A stretch of 64,000 nucleotides of DNA from assembly GCA_963825305.1 (NCBI GenBank), contig CAWGTA010000010.1:62001-126000 (forward strand), written 5' to 3'. A program made the position numbers and the translations under genes. Below are positions 18,803-26,598 of this stretch, one piece after another; the stretch's first letter is position 1; each line of letters starts with the position of its first letter. The stretch is from PSRJ01 sp963825305 (lineage in GTDB: Bacteria > Acidobacteriota > Terriglobia > Bryobacterales > Bryobacteraceae). A model generated the notes under the pieces. It was not told the DNA's origin. It saw only the letters and a list, made by a program, of their open reading frames with translations, and did not search any database.

Positions 18803-19089
18803 GTATCGATGTATTCCTTATCGAAATAGAGGAGTACTATAACCTCTTATGAGGAAATAGGAAATCCGATCTATATTCATTGCCTAATATCACTATTTTC
18901 AACGATTTTAAGAGCCTTTGAATTAATAGCTTAACACGAATCTGCCCTAAGTTTATAAACTTTAGTTAATTTCTAATATTTATTTGATTTGCTTGACGGA
19001 TTTTTGGGCCGTACTAGATTGGAGAAAGTTGTTGCCGAAAGGTTGCGGCCCGCCAGAAGAGGGGCTGCCGCCAGGAGGACATTCTCTAG
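18803..19089. promoter_or_regulatory. A/T-rich divergent regulatory region with palindrome and sigma70-like promoter
   Basis: The region is much richer in A/T than its surroundings. AAGTTTATAAACTT at 18949-18962 is a perfect 14-bp palindrome. Toward the plus-strand gene, TTGACG (18993-18998) and TAGATT (19015-19020) are 16 bases apart, a good sigma70-type fit. A ribosome site GGAGG is found about 10 bases before the ATG at 19090. No gene is visible within it. Confidence 0.55.
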
Positions 19090-19662
19090 ATGCTATGGAA
19101 TCGCTCAAACGCAATCGGCCTAGCCAAAGTATCGTGCAGTTCCTGTCACGGTCACGGCTCCCGTCTTGTCCATAAAGGGAAAGAGGTTACGTGCCATTGC
19201 GTGTTTCGCGCTATCTTTCGCGCTTGTTATAACCGCTTTCGCGAATGCGCCAGCAAGTCAGGCCACATCAGCACGGTTTCGCTGGAGTTTAGCGGAGGAA
19301 AGGACGGCCGGCGAGCCTATTCCCGGAAGAGGGAAGAGTTCGTGGCCGACTTCTGTCTGGTTAGCAGGCGCGCGCTGGACGATGCGGAACACCGCATTTT
19401 CCGGTTCTATTTCTTACTTGGGGCGGACTGGAAGCTTTCCTGCCGCCGCCTTGGTATGGACCGGGGCAATTTCTTTCACGCGGTCTACCGCATTCAGCAG
19501 AGACTCGGGCGAACCTTCGCCGAACTCGAGCCGTACTCGTTGTATCCGCTGGACGAGTACTTCGGAGGCGTGATCCACGATGAGTGGGCCAAGCCGCTCC
19601 CGCCAATCCCGCCGCCCAAACTAGCCAAAATCCCCGCGGTTCGACTACCTCTATCGGCGTAA
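19090..19662 (+). CDS. Cys-rich zinc-finger plus HTH protein, phage-antiterminator-like layout
   Basis: 190 residues. The N terminus contains CSSCHGHG...CHC (about residues 16-37), similar to the CxxCxGxG-type metal site. From about residue 95 a helix-turn-helix of the sigma-region-4 type follows (DAEHRIFRFYFLLGADWKLS then RLGMDRGNFFHAVYRIQQRL), and the C terminus has YPLDEYFGG. The order zinc finger then HTH recalls lambda Q-type antiterminators and related phage late regulators, but homology is not established. It has its own promoter and a strong terminator and is divergent from a small HTH gene. A regulator of phage or mobile-element origin is one possibility. Confidence 0.55.
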   Translation: MLWNRSNAIGLAKVSCSSCHGHGSRLVHKGKEVTCHCVFRAIFRACYNRFRECASKSGHISTVSLEFSGGKDGRRAYSRKREEFVADFCLVSRRALDDAEHRIFRFYFLLGADWKLSCRRLGMDRGNFFHAVYRIQQRLGRTFAELEPYSLYPLDEYFGGVIHDEWAKPLPPIPPPKLAKIPAVRLPLSA

Positions 19663-19673
19663 GCCGCGACCGG

Positions 19674-19704
19674 AAAGGGGAGGGCCTCCCGCCACTCCCC
19701 TTTT
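19674..19704 (+). terminator. Rho-independent terminator
   Basis: AAAGGGGAG pairs with CTCCCCTTT across a 12-base loop and runs into TTTTG. It lies 12 bases after the stop of the Cys-rich HTH gene. Confidence 0.7.
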
Positions 19705-19736
19705 GCGCTTCCCGTAAAATAGAAAATCCGTTGCCA

Positions 19737-20732
19737 ATGGATCCTTTGACCCATACCGCCACCGGTTTGTTTCTGAGCCGCGCCGGACTGAACCGGCTGA
19801 CGCCACTGGCTGCGCCGATCGTGATGCTGGCTGCTAACGCGCCCGATATCGATATCGTGACCCTGGCGGGCGGGCCGCTGAACTATCTGCACTATCACCG
19901 GCACCTGACCCACGCTTTGGTTGCCATGCCCGTGATGGCCCTGCTGCCGGTCGTGCTTGTCTGGGTGGTGGCGCGCCGGCCGATTCATTGGGGCGGGGCG
20001 TTCCTGGCAGCGCTGGTGGCGGTGGCCTCGCACCTGCTGCTCGACTACACCAATGTGTATGGGATCCGTCTGCTGCTGCCGTTCTCGGCCGCCTGGCTGA
20101 GGCTCGACTGGACGCCCGTGGTGGACCTTTTTATTTGGAGCGCCCTGCTGTTGGGGATCGCGGGACCATTTCTATCGCGGCTGGTAACCTCCGAAATCAC
20201 CTCGGGCCAGCGGCGCCCCAAGTTCCACGGGCGCGGATTTGCCTGGTTCGCCCTTACTCTCCTCTTGCTCTACAACACCGGCCGGGGGGTATTGCACGAG
20301 CGCGCCGCGGCGGTGCTGGACTCGCGGCTCTATGATGGGGAGGTTCCGGCCCGGGTGGCCGCGATGCCCACCGCCAGCCCCTTGCTGTGGCGGGGCCTGG
20401 TGGAGACCCGCGAGGCGTACCGCGTGCGCGAAGTCGATCTCACGCGCCAGTTTGATCCGGCCCGCGGCCCGACGTTCACCAAGCCTTTGGTGGATCCCGC
20501 CATTAACGTGGCCCGCCAGACTGCCACCTTCCAGACGTTCCTGGAGTTTTCGCAATTCCCGTTGTGGCGAATCACGCCTGCCGGCGACCCGCCCGACAGC
20601 CGGAACGTAGAGGTCTTCGACATGCGTTTCGGCACACCACTCGAACCGGGCTTCATGGCCAGCGCGCATTTGAACGGCCTGGGCCAGGTGTTGAGTACCT
20701 CGTTTCAGTTCGGCACGGTGCGGCCGCGCTAA
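19737..20732 (+). CDS. Membrane-bound metal-dependent hydrolase, YdjM family
   Basis: 331 residues from the ATG at 19737 (MDPLTHTATGLFLSRAGLNR). The DUF457/YdjM signature is clear: DPLTHTATG, APDIDIV, YHRHLTHAL and HLLLDYTNVYG carry the conserved Asp/His residues expected to bind metal. About four transmembrane helices lie between residues 20 and 190, followed by a soluble C-terminal domain of about 130 residues. The reaction in this family is unproven; relatives include LexA-regulated YdjM. It seems monocistronic. Confidence 0.85.
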   Translation: MDPLTHTATGLFLSRAGLNRLTPLAAPIVMLAANAPDIDIVTLAGGPLNYLHYHRHLTHALVAMPVMALLPVVLVWVVARRPIHWGGAFLAALVAVASHLLLDYTNVYGIRLLLPFSAAWLRLDWTPVVDLFIWSALLLGIAGPFLSRLVTSEITSGQRRPKFHGRGFAWFALTLLLLYNTGRGVLHERAAAVLDSRLYDGEVPARVAAMPTASPLLWRGLVETREAYRVREVDLTRQFDPARGPTFTKPLVDPAINVARQTATFQTFLEFSQFPLWRITPAGDPPDSRNVEVFDMRFGTPLEPGFMASAHLNGLGQVLSTSFQFGTVRPR

Positions 20733-20802
20733 GGTTCATCCGCCAAGAATCTAAGGCGTCTCACGGATTCCCAATGCCTCGGCGCATTGCCAGAATCAAA
20801 TT

Positions 20803-21150
20803 GTGGATGCTCTCAATACCGCTACCGTCTTAGACCTGGACCAACTTCGGGACGTGACCTTGGATGATGAAGCTCTGATGCGCGAGATCGTCGCAGCTCT
20901 GATCGACGACACTTCCCGGCAAATGGATCTGCTTAACGCGGCCATCGTGGCGCATGATGTGCCACGGTGCATGCGTCTGGCCCACTATTCCAAGGGCGCC
21001 TGCGCCAATGTGGGAGCCAACTCCGCAGCGGCGATTCTGAAGGACATTGAGGCCAAGGCCGCCAACGCTGATTTTGAGGAGTGCGGCGCCGCGCTCAACC
21101 GGCTGGCCCGGCAGATGGAACTGCTACGCACCACCGCGGTTTCCCTGTAG
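20803..21150 (+). CDS. Stand-alone Hpt (histidine phosphotransfer) protein
   Basis: 115 residues with a GTG start. The Hpt signature is CMRLAHYSKGACANVGA, giving phospho-His61 with K64-G65. The helices before and after are of the expected length. Such proteins shuttle phosphate between hybrid kinases and response regulators; candidates in the window are the kinase/regulator pair at 9.2-11.6 kb, but linkage is speculative. Its last 27 bases overlap, tail to tail, the end of the IscU-like gene. Confidence 0.8.
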   Translation: MDALNTATVLDLDQLRDVTLDDEALMREIVAALIDDTSRQMDLLNAAIVAHDVPRCMRLAHYSKGACANVGANSAAAILKDIEAKAANADFEECGAALNRLARQMELLRTTAVSL

Positions 21151-21516
21151 CGTTTCGGCGCGGCGCAACAGCGCTTTCACACCGTCGACGCAGAGCACGG
21201 CTGCGTGCTTGGATTCCGCCGCCAAGCCGCCTACGGCCTCTTCCACGACCGAGGTACCCAGGGCCGCCATTTCAGCCCGCGTCTTACCCGTAATCCATTC
21301 CGTCAGCGCCGAGCCGGCGGCAATGGAAGCCGTACACCCACGCACCTTATAACGCGCCTCCTCCGCTCTATCCCCCTCAAAACGCACCGAAAGCCGCAAG
21401 ATATCGCCGCAAGCGGGGTTGGAGACTTCCACCGTTACCGCCGGGGGCTCCAATTCGCCCACATTGCGCGGATTCTGGAAGTGGTCAAGTAGCCGCTGGG
21501 AGTACATGGCCTCCAT
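21124..21516 (-). CDS. NifU/IscU-like Fe-S cluster scaffold protein
   Basis: 130 residues. The opening YSQRLLDHFQNPRNVGEL is typical of the NifU N-terminal/IscU fold, and the three ligand cysteines are present: C36 in NPACGDIL, C61 in RGCTASIAAGSALTE, C109 in AVLCVDGVKALL. It is distinct from the SufU of the SUF operon at 46.9 kb, so the organism has at least two scaffolds. No IscS is adjacent. It may serve as an alternative scaffold or carrier. Confidence 0.82.
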   Translation of the reverse strand: MEAMYSQRLLDHFQNPRNVGELEPPAVTVEVSNPACGDILRLSVRFEGDRAEEARYKVRGCTASIAAGSALTEWITGKTRAEMAALGTSVVEEAVGGLAAESKHAAVLCVDGVKALLRRAETLQGNRGGA

Positions 21517-21605
21517 TCTATCTGGCGTAACTGGTTGATTTCACGCTGAATCGCCAGGTTCCAGTACGCTACCAAACCACTAGAACTTTTACCCGGATTG
21601 GTTTA

Positions 21606-21629
21606 GCCGCACAATGCAGTTGTAGGCGG
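21606..21629. other. Stem-loop in the leader of the 21670 gene
   Basis: CCGCACAA and TTGTAGGCGG form a stem with a TGCAG loop, about 40 bases before the start codon. The ribosome site AAGGAG is at 21655-21660, nine bases before the ATG. A role in leader control is possible but unsupported beyond the fold. Confidence 0.3.
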
Positions 21630-21669
21630 AACAAACCGCTACACGAAAGATTCTAAGGAGCTTCAGGTT

Positions 21670-22107
21670 ATGAACTTATCGATTATTCCGAAAACCCTGG
21701 CAATGGCAATCTTCACCCTGGCTGTCATCGCGGGTTTTGACATCGGTCTGACCGAGAGCGGACGGCAATTAGTCATCTCTACCCTGAATCCCCAAGCCGA
21801 GGCCCCGGCGCGGCCGGAAGTACTGGTGCTTGCCGCCAATCGTTCCGATCAACTGAGCGTCATTACCACGGTTGAGCCCCGCGGCTACGACGTGCTGCTC
21901 GCCAGCAGCAGCAAGTCGGGCATGCAGGCGCTCAGTAATTCCACCAGGCAGCAGCTCCGGATTGTGGTCGTCGACACAGCCATGCCGAATGCAGGCACCG
22001 TTCTGCGGCGCGTAAAGTCCACCTACCCCAAGGCGCGGATCATCACCGTGGACCACAACCACTCCGCGGTCTATCTTGCCCGCCAGCTCCTGAACGCCAT
22101 CGTCTAA
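21670..22107 (+). CDS. Membrane-tethered degenerate receiver-like protein
   Basis: 145 residues with a strong AAGGAG site. One N-terminal TM helix (about residues 8-28, LAMAIFTLAVIAGFDIGL) precedes a domain that follows the receiver pattern: EVLVLAANRSDQL, a central VVVDTAMPNAGTVLRRVK with the expected phospho-acceptor Asp, and RIITVDHN. The acidic pair after strand 1 and the C-terminal lysine appear to be missing, so phosphorylation is doubtful. It may be a pseudo-receiver bound to the inner membrane. I do not know a characterised homologue. Confidence 0.6.
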   Translation: MNLSIIPKTLAMAIFTLAVIAGFDIGLTESGRQLVISTLNPQAEAPARPEVLVLAANRSDQLSVITTVEPRGYDVLLASSSKSGMQALSNSTRQQLRIVVVDTAMPNAGTVLRRVKSTYPKARIITVDHNHSAVYLARQLLNAIV

Positions 22108-22132
22108 CTCTCCGGGCTCTCCGGGCAAACCC

Positions 22133-22171
22133 ACCGGCGGCGATGGGTCCGGAACGGGCGTACCGCCGCCG
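22133..22171 (+). terminator. GC-rich hairpin after the receiver-like gene
   Basis: GGCGGCG and CGCCGCC arms flank about 20 bases, 25 bases beyond the stop codon. There is no U-tract. Confidence 0.3.
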
Positions 22172-22250
22172 CACCCTGTAGTTTTCCATTCCAGCCACCG
22201 ATTACTATCACGGCGCTGCAGATGACCTGTGGTGCTCAGAAAGAGCTGGA

Positions 22251-22688
22251 ATGATGCGATTCCTTTGTGTACTTTGGTTATTGCTCGCCGCCGCGAGTCA
22301 AGCGGTGGCAGGCTTGCTGCCCGCCGAGCCAGTAGCTTCCCCGGTAGTATCCGAGGGGATCGGAGCCGCTCCCCCGGCGGGGCGCCCGACACCCCGCGAC
22401 AAATGGCTTCGGGTCGGTCTGATCTGGAGCGCAACGGCATTGGATCTTGCCAGCACCCGCTACGCGATCTCCAGCAATCCGGCGATACGCGAATCCAATC
22501 CCCTTCTCGCCACCAACGATGGCCATTTCCGGACCGGCGTTTACCTGGGTGTGTCGTTGCCCTTGGACGCGCTGGCGACCTATGCGAATCTGAAGTATCC
22601 GCATAGCCGCAGTATTCGCATTCTCACTTACGTGGGGAGTTTGGCAAAGTTTGGCATCGGCATCCAGAACCTCCGGCAGGGCCATTAG
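22251..22688 (+). CDS. Small exported or membrane hypothetical protein
   Basis: 145 residues. MMRFLCVLWLLLAAASQAVAG is a signal peptide (ATG at 22251 or 22254). A Pro-rich linker (about 22-50) follows, then two weakly hydrophobic segments: VGLIWSATALDLASTRYAI and GVYLGVSLPLDALATYANLK. The motif ALDLASTRYA followed by ESNPLL resembles membrane proteins of the DUF5658 type, but I would not commit to it. It has no close operon partner. Confidence 0.55.
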   Translation: MMRFLCVLWLLLAAASQAVAGLLPAEPVASPVVSEGIGAAPPAGRPTPRDKWLRVGLIWSATALDLASTRYAISSNPAIRESNPLLATNDGHFRTGVYLGVSLPLDALATYANLKYPHSRSIRILTYVGSLAKFGIGIQNLRQGH

Positions 22689-22763
22689 AGCGCTCGTGTC
22701 TGCCTGTTTCCGACGCGCGGCTCTGCTTCACCTTGTCGTGACTTTTGAAGTATAGTACCTGCT

Positions 22764-24078
22764 ATGCGCTACCTGATCGCTATTGTGCTGTTTGGCGCCA
22801 CGGCGTTCGCTGCAGATTCCCCAGTGACGTTCAACAAGGACGTATTGCCCATCCTGCAGCAGAAATGCCAAACCTGCCATCGCCCGGGCGAGATCGGGCC
22901 GATGTCGTTCCTGACGTACGAATCGACGCGTCCATGGGCCAAAGCGATCAAAGCTGCGGTTTCCCTGCGGAAGATGCCGCCGTGGTTCGCCGATTCCCGC
23001 TTCGGACACTTCGCTAACGAAAAGAGGTTAAGCGATTCCGAAATCCAGACGTTGGTCTCCTGGGTCGACAGCAATGCTCCCGAAGGCGATGCTGAAGGAC
23101 AAGCCGGCGCCGCGGACGTTCCGGGACGGATGGAATATACGGCCGGACGTGGTTTTCCAACTTCCGAAGCCGCTTAAAGTGCCCGCAAGAAAGACCGTGG
23201 AGTATACCTACGTCGCCGTTTCAGCCCCATTTAAGGAGGATACGTGGGTGCTGGCTGGAGAGATCCGGCCCACCAACCGCGCGATTGTGCATCACATTAT
23301 CGCCAACGTCCGGCCGAAGGGATCGAAGTGGATGACGCAAGCGCAGTTGGGAGCGGAGCCTTACGCACCGGGACCTACTCGCAACGAAGATCTGATCAAA
23401 GCCAACGGCGGCGACTTTTCCGTCCTGAACAACGAGTTCCTGGTCGGATATGTGCCGGGCATGGAGGCGCAGCGCTTCGATATCGACAACTCGGCGAAAT
23501 TGATTCCCGCGGGAGCAGATCTTGTATTTGAGTTGCACTATACGGCAACCGGCAAGGACGAGGAAGACCAGGCGATGGTGGGGCTGGAGCTGGCGAAAGC
23601 TCCTCCGAAGCGATTGTTCCTGTCGATCACCGCGGCGCAAACGAATCTTACGATTGCACCAGGGGATTCGAATGCCGGGGCGAAAGCGATATTGAAGTTT
23701 GGCCAGCCGGTAGACTTTGTGTACATGCAACCGCACATGCATTTGCGCGGCAAGGACATGAAGATCGATGCGCACTATCCCACGGGCGAACAGGAAACGT
23801 TGCTGGACGTGCCGCACTACGATTTCAACTGGCAGATCGTCTACTACGAATCGACGCCGCTGCATTTTCCGAAAGGAACTACGCTGGAATTGACGGCGCA
23901 TTGGGACAATTCGCTGAACAACAAGTGGAACCCCGACCCCAAGGCAACGGTCCACTGGGGCGATCAAAGCTGGCAGGAGATGCTGGCCGCTCCCATGGCC
24001 GTGATCGTGGATCGGGATGTCGATCCGAAAACCGTGGTGGCCCAGGGCCAAATTCCCACTGTGACCGGCGCTCAGTAG
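22764..24078 (+). CDS. Secreted cytochrome c / ascorbate-dependent copper monooxygenase-like protein, frameshifted
   Basis: About 437 residues if one extra base near 23094 is removed (1315 nt is 3n+1). A signal peptide (to about residue 17) is followed by a cytochrome c-like domain with the haem motif CQTCH at about residue 33 and a MPPWFAD segment. The second frame continues KDKPAPRTFRDGWN into a copper-monooxygenase-like double domain with IVHHIIANVRP and MQPHMHLRGKDM, His-rich sites typical of PHM/DBM copper centres. Acidobacteria carry many such fusions, usually annotated as hypothetical or thiol-disulfide isomerase; the substrate is unknown. A Nudix gene starts 2 nt after the stop. Confidence 0.75.
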
Positions 24079-24080
24079 CC

Positions 24081-24482
24081 ATGGTCCAGGTAGTGGCGGC
24101 GATTCTCGAGAGGGACGGGAACGTTCTGATCGGCCGGCGGAAACCGGAGCAGTCCCACCCGCTGAAGTGGGAGTTTCCGGGAGGGAAGGTCGAACCGGGA
24201 GAAACGCCGGAGCAGGCCCTCGCCCGTGAGTTGGAGGAAGAACTGGCCATGCGCAACGCGGCCGGTCCGGAGATCACGCGGTACCAATACCAATACCCCG
24301 GCAAGGATCCGATCGAGCTCATCTTTTTCGGCATCCAGTCTTATACCGGAGAGCCGCAGAACCTGATCTTTCATGAGATGCGATGGGTGCCGGCCGCGCA
24401 GCTCGGCAGTTTCGATTTCGTGGAAGGCGATCGCGATTTCATCCGATCGTTCACCGCCGCGAACGGTGCCGGATCCCACTGA
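24081..24482 (+). CDS. Nudix hydrolase, MutT-like
   Basis: 133 residues. The complete Nudix box GX5EX7REUXEEXGU is present with one change (GKVEPGETPEQALARELEEE, then LA). The N-terminal VVAAILERDGNVLIGRRKP matches 8-oxo-dGTP diphosphatases, which remove oxidised nucleotides from the pool. The start ATG is 2 nt after the preceding stop, so it may be translated from the same mRNA. Other Nudix substrates cannot be excluded. Confidence 0.85.
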   Translation: MVQVVAAILERDGNVLIGRRKPEQSHPLKWEFPGGKVEPGETPEQALARELEEELAMRNAAGPEITRYQYQYPGKDPIELIFFGIQSYTGEPQNLIFHEMRWVPAAQLGSFDFVEGDRDFIRSFTAANGAGSH

Positions 24483-24514
24483 TCGATTGACTGCGTCCGC
24501 CTATACTGGTTCGT

Positions 24515-25021
24515 ATGGGAACCGCGATCAAAATGGTGGACCCGCAGCAGGACGAGTTCCTGGCGGGTCTCGAGAGCAAGTCCAAACGCGCCAATCACTT
24601 TTTCCGGACGATGGCGAATCGACCCGAAGTCCTGAAAACATTTGTGCCGTTCTATGGCGCAGTGGTGGGACCGGGCTCCGTCGAGCGACGGATCAAAGAA
24701 CTGGTCTACCTGGCTTGCTCCTACGCCAATGAGTGCGCCTACTGCACCGCCTCCCACATAGCCAGCGGAAAACGAGCGGGCATCACTGAGGACGAACTGC
24801 GCGCGCTCCAGACGGAGCAGGATCATGTCTTCTCCGAGCCGGAGCGGGCGGCCATCCGCTATGCCCGCGAATTGACGCGCGACGCCGACGCCAAGGATAC
24901 GCGAACCGCGCTGTTCGAGCACTTCGACAACCAGCAGATCGTGGAGATCACGCTGGTGGCGGCGATGGCGAATTTCACGAACCGCTTCAATAACGGATTA
25001 GAACTGCAGCCGGAAGCGTAA
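24515..25021 (+). CDS. Alkylhydroperoxidase AhpD-like protein
   Basis: 168 residues. The CMD/AhpD domain includes ELVYLACSYANECAYCTASH, so the redox CxxC and downstream His are intact (about residues 71-77). Such proteins act as thiol peroxidases or peroxidase-like enzymes of the uncharacterised peroxidase-related family. Adjacent to a Nudix gene, it fits an oxidative-damage context. The stop codon directly abuts the ATG of rlmB. Confidence 0.85.
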   Translation: MGTAIKMVDPQQDEFLAGLESKSKRANHFFRTMANRPEVLKTFVPFYGAVVGPGSVERRIKELVYLACSYANECAYCTASHIASGKRAGITEDELRALQTEQDHVFSEPERAAIRYARELTRDADAKDTRTALFEHFDNQQIVEITLVAAMANFTNRFNNGLELQPEA

Positions 25022-25735
25022 ATGGCGGTCCTCAGCGGGATTCATCCGGTCACCGAAGCGCTGCGCGCGGGACGTCCCCTGGACCGGGTGCTGGTGGCTC
25101 AAGGCGCCGGCGGGCCGAAGGTGCAGGTGATTGTCGACCTGGCGCGGCAGGCCGAGGTTCCGGTTCGATTCGAGCCGCGTTCGGCCCTCGACCGCGTAGC
25201 CGGGACTCCCGCGCACCAGGGTGTGGTGGCCTTGGGCGCAGCCAAGAAGTATGCGGACTTGGATGCGGTTCCCGCAACCGGCATTCTGGTGGTGCTCGAC
25301 GGAGTGGAAGATCCGCACAACCTGGGCGCGATCATTCGCACGGCGCATGCCGCCGGGGCCGCCGGAGTAGTCATCCCCGAACGCCGCGCGGTGGGCGTTA
25401 CCGACGTGGTGGCGAAGGCCGCGGCGGGCGCGCTAGAACATCTCCCGGTGATTCGCGTCACCAACATCAACCGCACGCTCGAAGAGCTCAAGGAGCGCGG
25501 CTACTGGATCTACGGCCTGGACGAGCGCGGCGACCAGGATTACGACCGCGTCGAGTTCTCCGTGCCCACCGCGCTGGTGATGGGTGCCGAAGGTAAAGGG
25601 CTGCACGAACAAGTGCGCAAACACTGCGACGTGCTGGTGCGCATTCCCATGGCGGGCAAAATCTCGTCGCTCAACGTGTCGGTGGCGGCGGGCGTTGTGC
25701 TGTTCGAGTGGAAACGCCGCTACGGGTCCGCATAG
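25022..25735 (+). CDS. rlmB: 23S rRNA (guanosine-2'-O)-methyltransferase
   Basis: 237 residues. The N-terminal substrate-binding domain (VLSGIHPVTEALRAGRPLDR) is followed by a SPOUT/TrmH knot: VLDGVEDPHNLGAIIRTAHA (motif 1), ALVMGAEGKGLHEQV (motif 2) and RIPMAGKISSLNVSVAAGVV (motif 3). This is the order seen in RlmB, which methylates G2251 of 23S rRNA in E. coli; other TrmH paralogues remain possible. The ATG directly follows the stop of the AhpD-like gene. Confidence 0.88.
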   Translation: MAVLSGIHPVTEALRAGRPLDRVLVAQGAGGPKVQVIVDLARQAEVPVRFEPRSALDRVAGTPAHQGVVALGAAKKYADLDAVPATGILVVLDGVEDPHNLGAIIRTAHAAGAAGVVIPERRAVGVTDVVAKAAAGALEHLPVIRVTNINRTLEELKERGYWIYGLDERGDQDYDRVEFSVPTALVMGAEGKGLHEQVRKHCDVLVRIPMAGKISSLNVSVAAGVVLFEWKRRYGSA

Positions 25736-25755
25736 TAGAATCGAGGGTACCCCCG

Positions 25756-26598
25756 ATGAATCACGTACTGTCCACGCACCTGTTTGTGAACCATCGGCTC
25801 ACCACGTCGATGTTGAGCAAGATCGAGCAGGCCGGCATTCCGGCTGTCGAAATCTTTTGCGCGCGCCAGCATCTGGACTACTACAACAAGGAACAGATCG
25901 CGGAGCTCGGACACTGGTTCCGCGACTCCCAGGTGAAGATGCACTCGATGCACGCCCCGATGTACACCGATGAGATCTGGGGGCGCTCCGGTCCGCACTC
26001 GGTAATCACGATCACGGAGCAGGTGAAAGGGCAGCGATTGAAAGCGGTGGATGAAATTAAACGCGCGCTCGAGATTGCCGAGGTGATCCCGTTCCGCTAT
26101 CTCATCCAGCACATCGGCGTCAGCGGTGAAGAATTCGATCTGCGCAAATTCGACGCGGCGTTCAGCGCGTTGGAAGAGCTGAGCCTGTTCGCCAGGCAGC
26201 GCGGCGTGGAAATCCTGCTGGAGAACATCCCCAATGAGCTGTCGAGCGCGGAGCGGCTCCTGCAGTTCGACGAGATTACGCACCTCGGGTTGAACTTCGT
26301 GTTCGATACCGGCCATGCCAACATGCGCGAAGGTGTCGCGGCCGCCTTCCACCTGATGAAGACGCGCATACGCTCCACGCACGTGCACGACAACAACGGC
26401 AAGGACGACATCCACCTGTTTCCCTTCCTGTCTACGGGCGGGACCATCGACTGGCGGAACACGATGGCGATGTTCCGCGGCTGTCCCGGCCAGTTTCCCC
26501 TGGTGCTCGAATTAAAGGAGCGCCCCGACGTTCCCAATCCGCTCGATCAAGTCAAACAGATTTTCGAAAGTTTGGAAGCGCAGGAAGCCGAGCCGTGA
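25756..26598 (+). CDS. Sugar phosphate isomerase/epimerase (AP-endonuclease family 2 fold)
   Basis: 280 residues from the ATG at 25756; an in-frame upstream ATG at 25708 overlaps rlmB. TIM-barrel metal-site segments are visible: AVEIFCARQH, MHSMHAPMY, ILLENIP, FVFDTGHAN, STHVHDNNGKDDIHLFP and VLELK. These are the xylose-isomerase-like TIM barrel ligands (Glu, His, Asp). Substrate is unknown. The stop overlaps the GTG start of asnS, so the two are translationally coupled. Confidence 0.82.
   Translation: MNHVLSTHLFVNHRLTTSMLSKIEQAGIPAVEIFCARQHLDYYNKEQIAELGHWFRDSQVKMHSMHAPMYTDEIWGRSGPHSVITITEQVKGQRLKAVDEIKRALEIAEVIPFRYLIQHIGVSGEEFDLRKFDAAFSALEELSLFARQRGVEILLENIPNELSSAERLLQFDEITHLGLNFVFDTGHANMREGVAAAFHLMKTRIRSTHVHDNNGKDDIHLFPFLSTGGTIDWRNTMAMFRGCPGQFPLVLELKERPDVPNPLDQVKQIFESLEAQEAEP

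Noticed and set aside
22108..22250. c-di-GMP (GEMM) riboswitch suggested by GGGCAAACC
   Set aside because: The downstream GGGACGCAAAG and receptor parts are missing; it is better read as a GC-rich hairpin.
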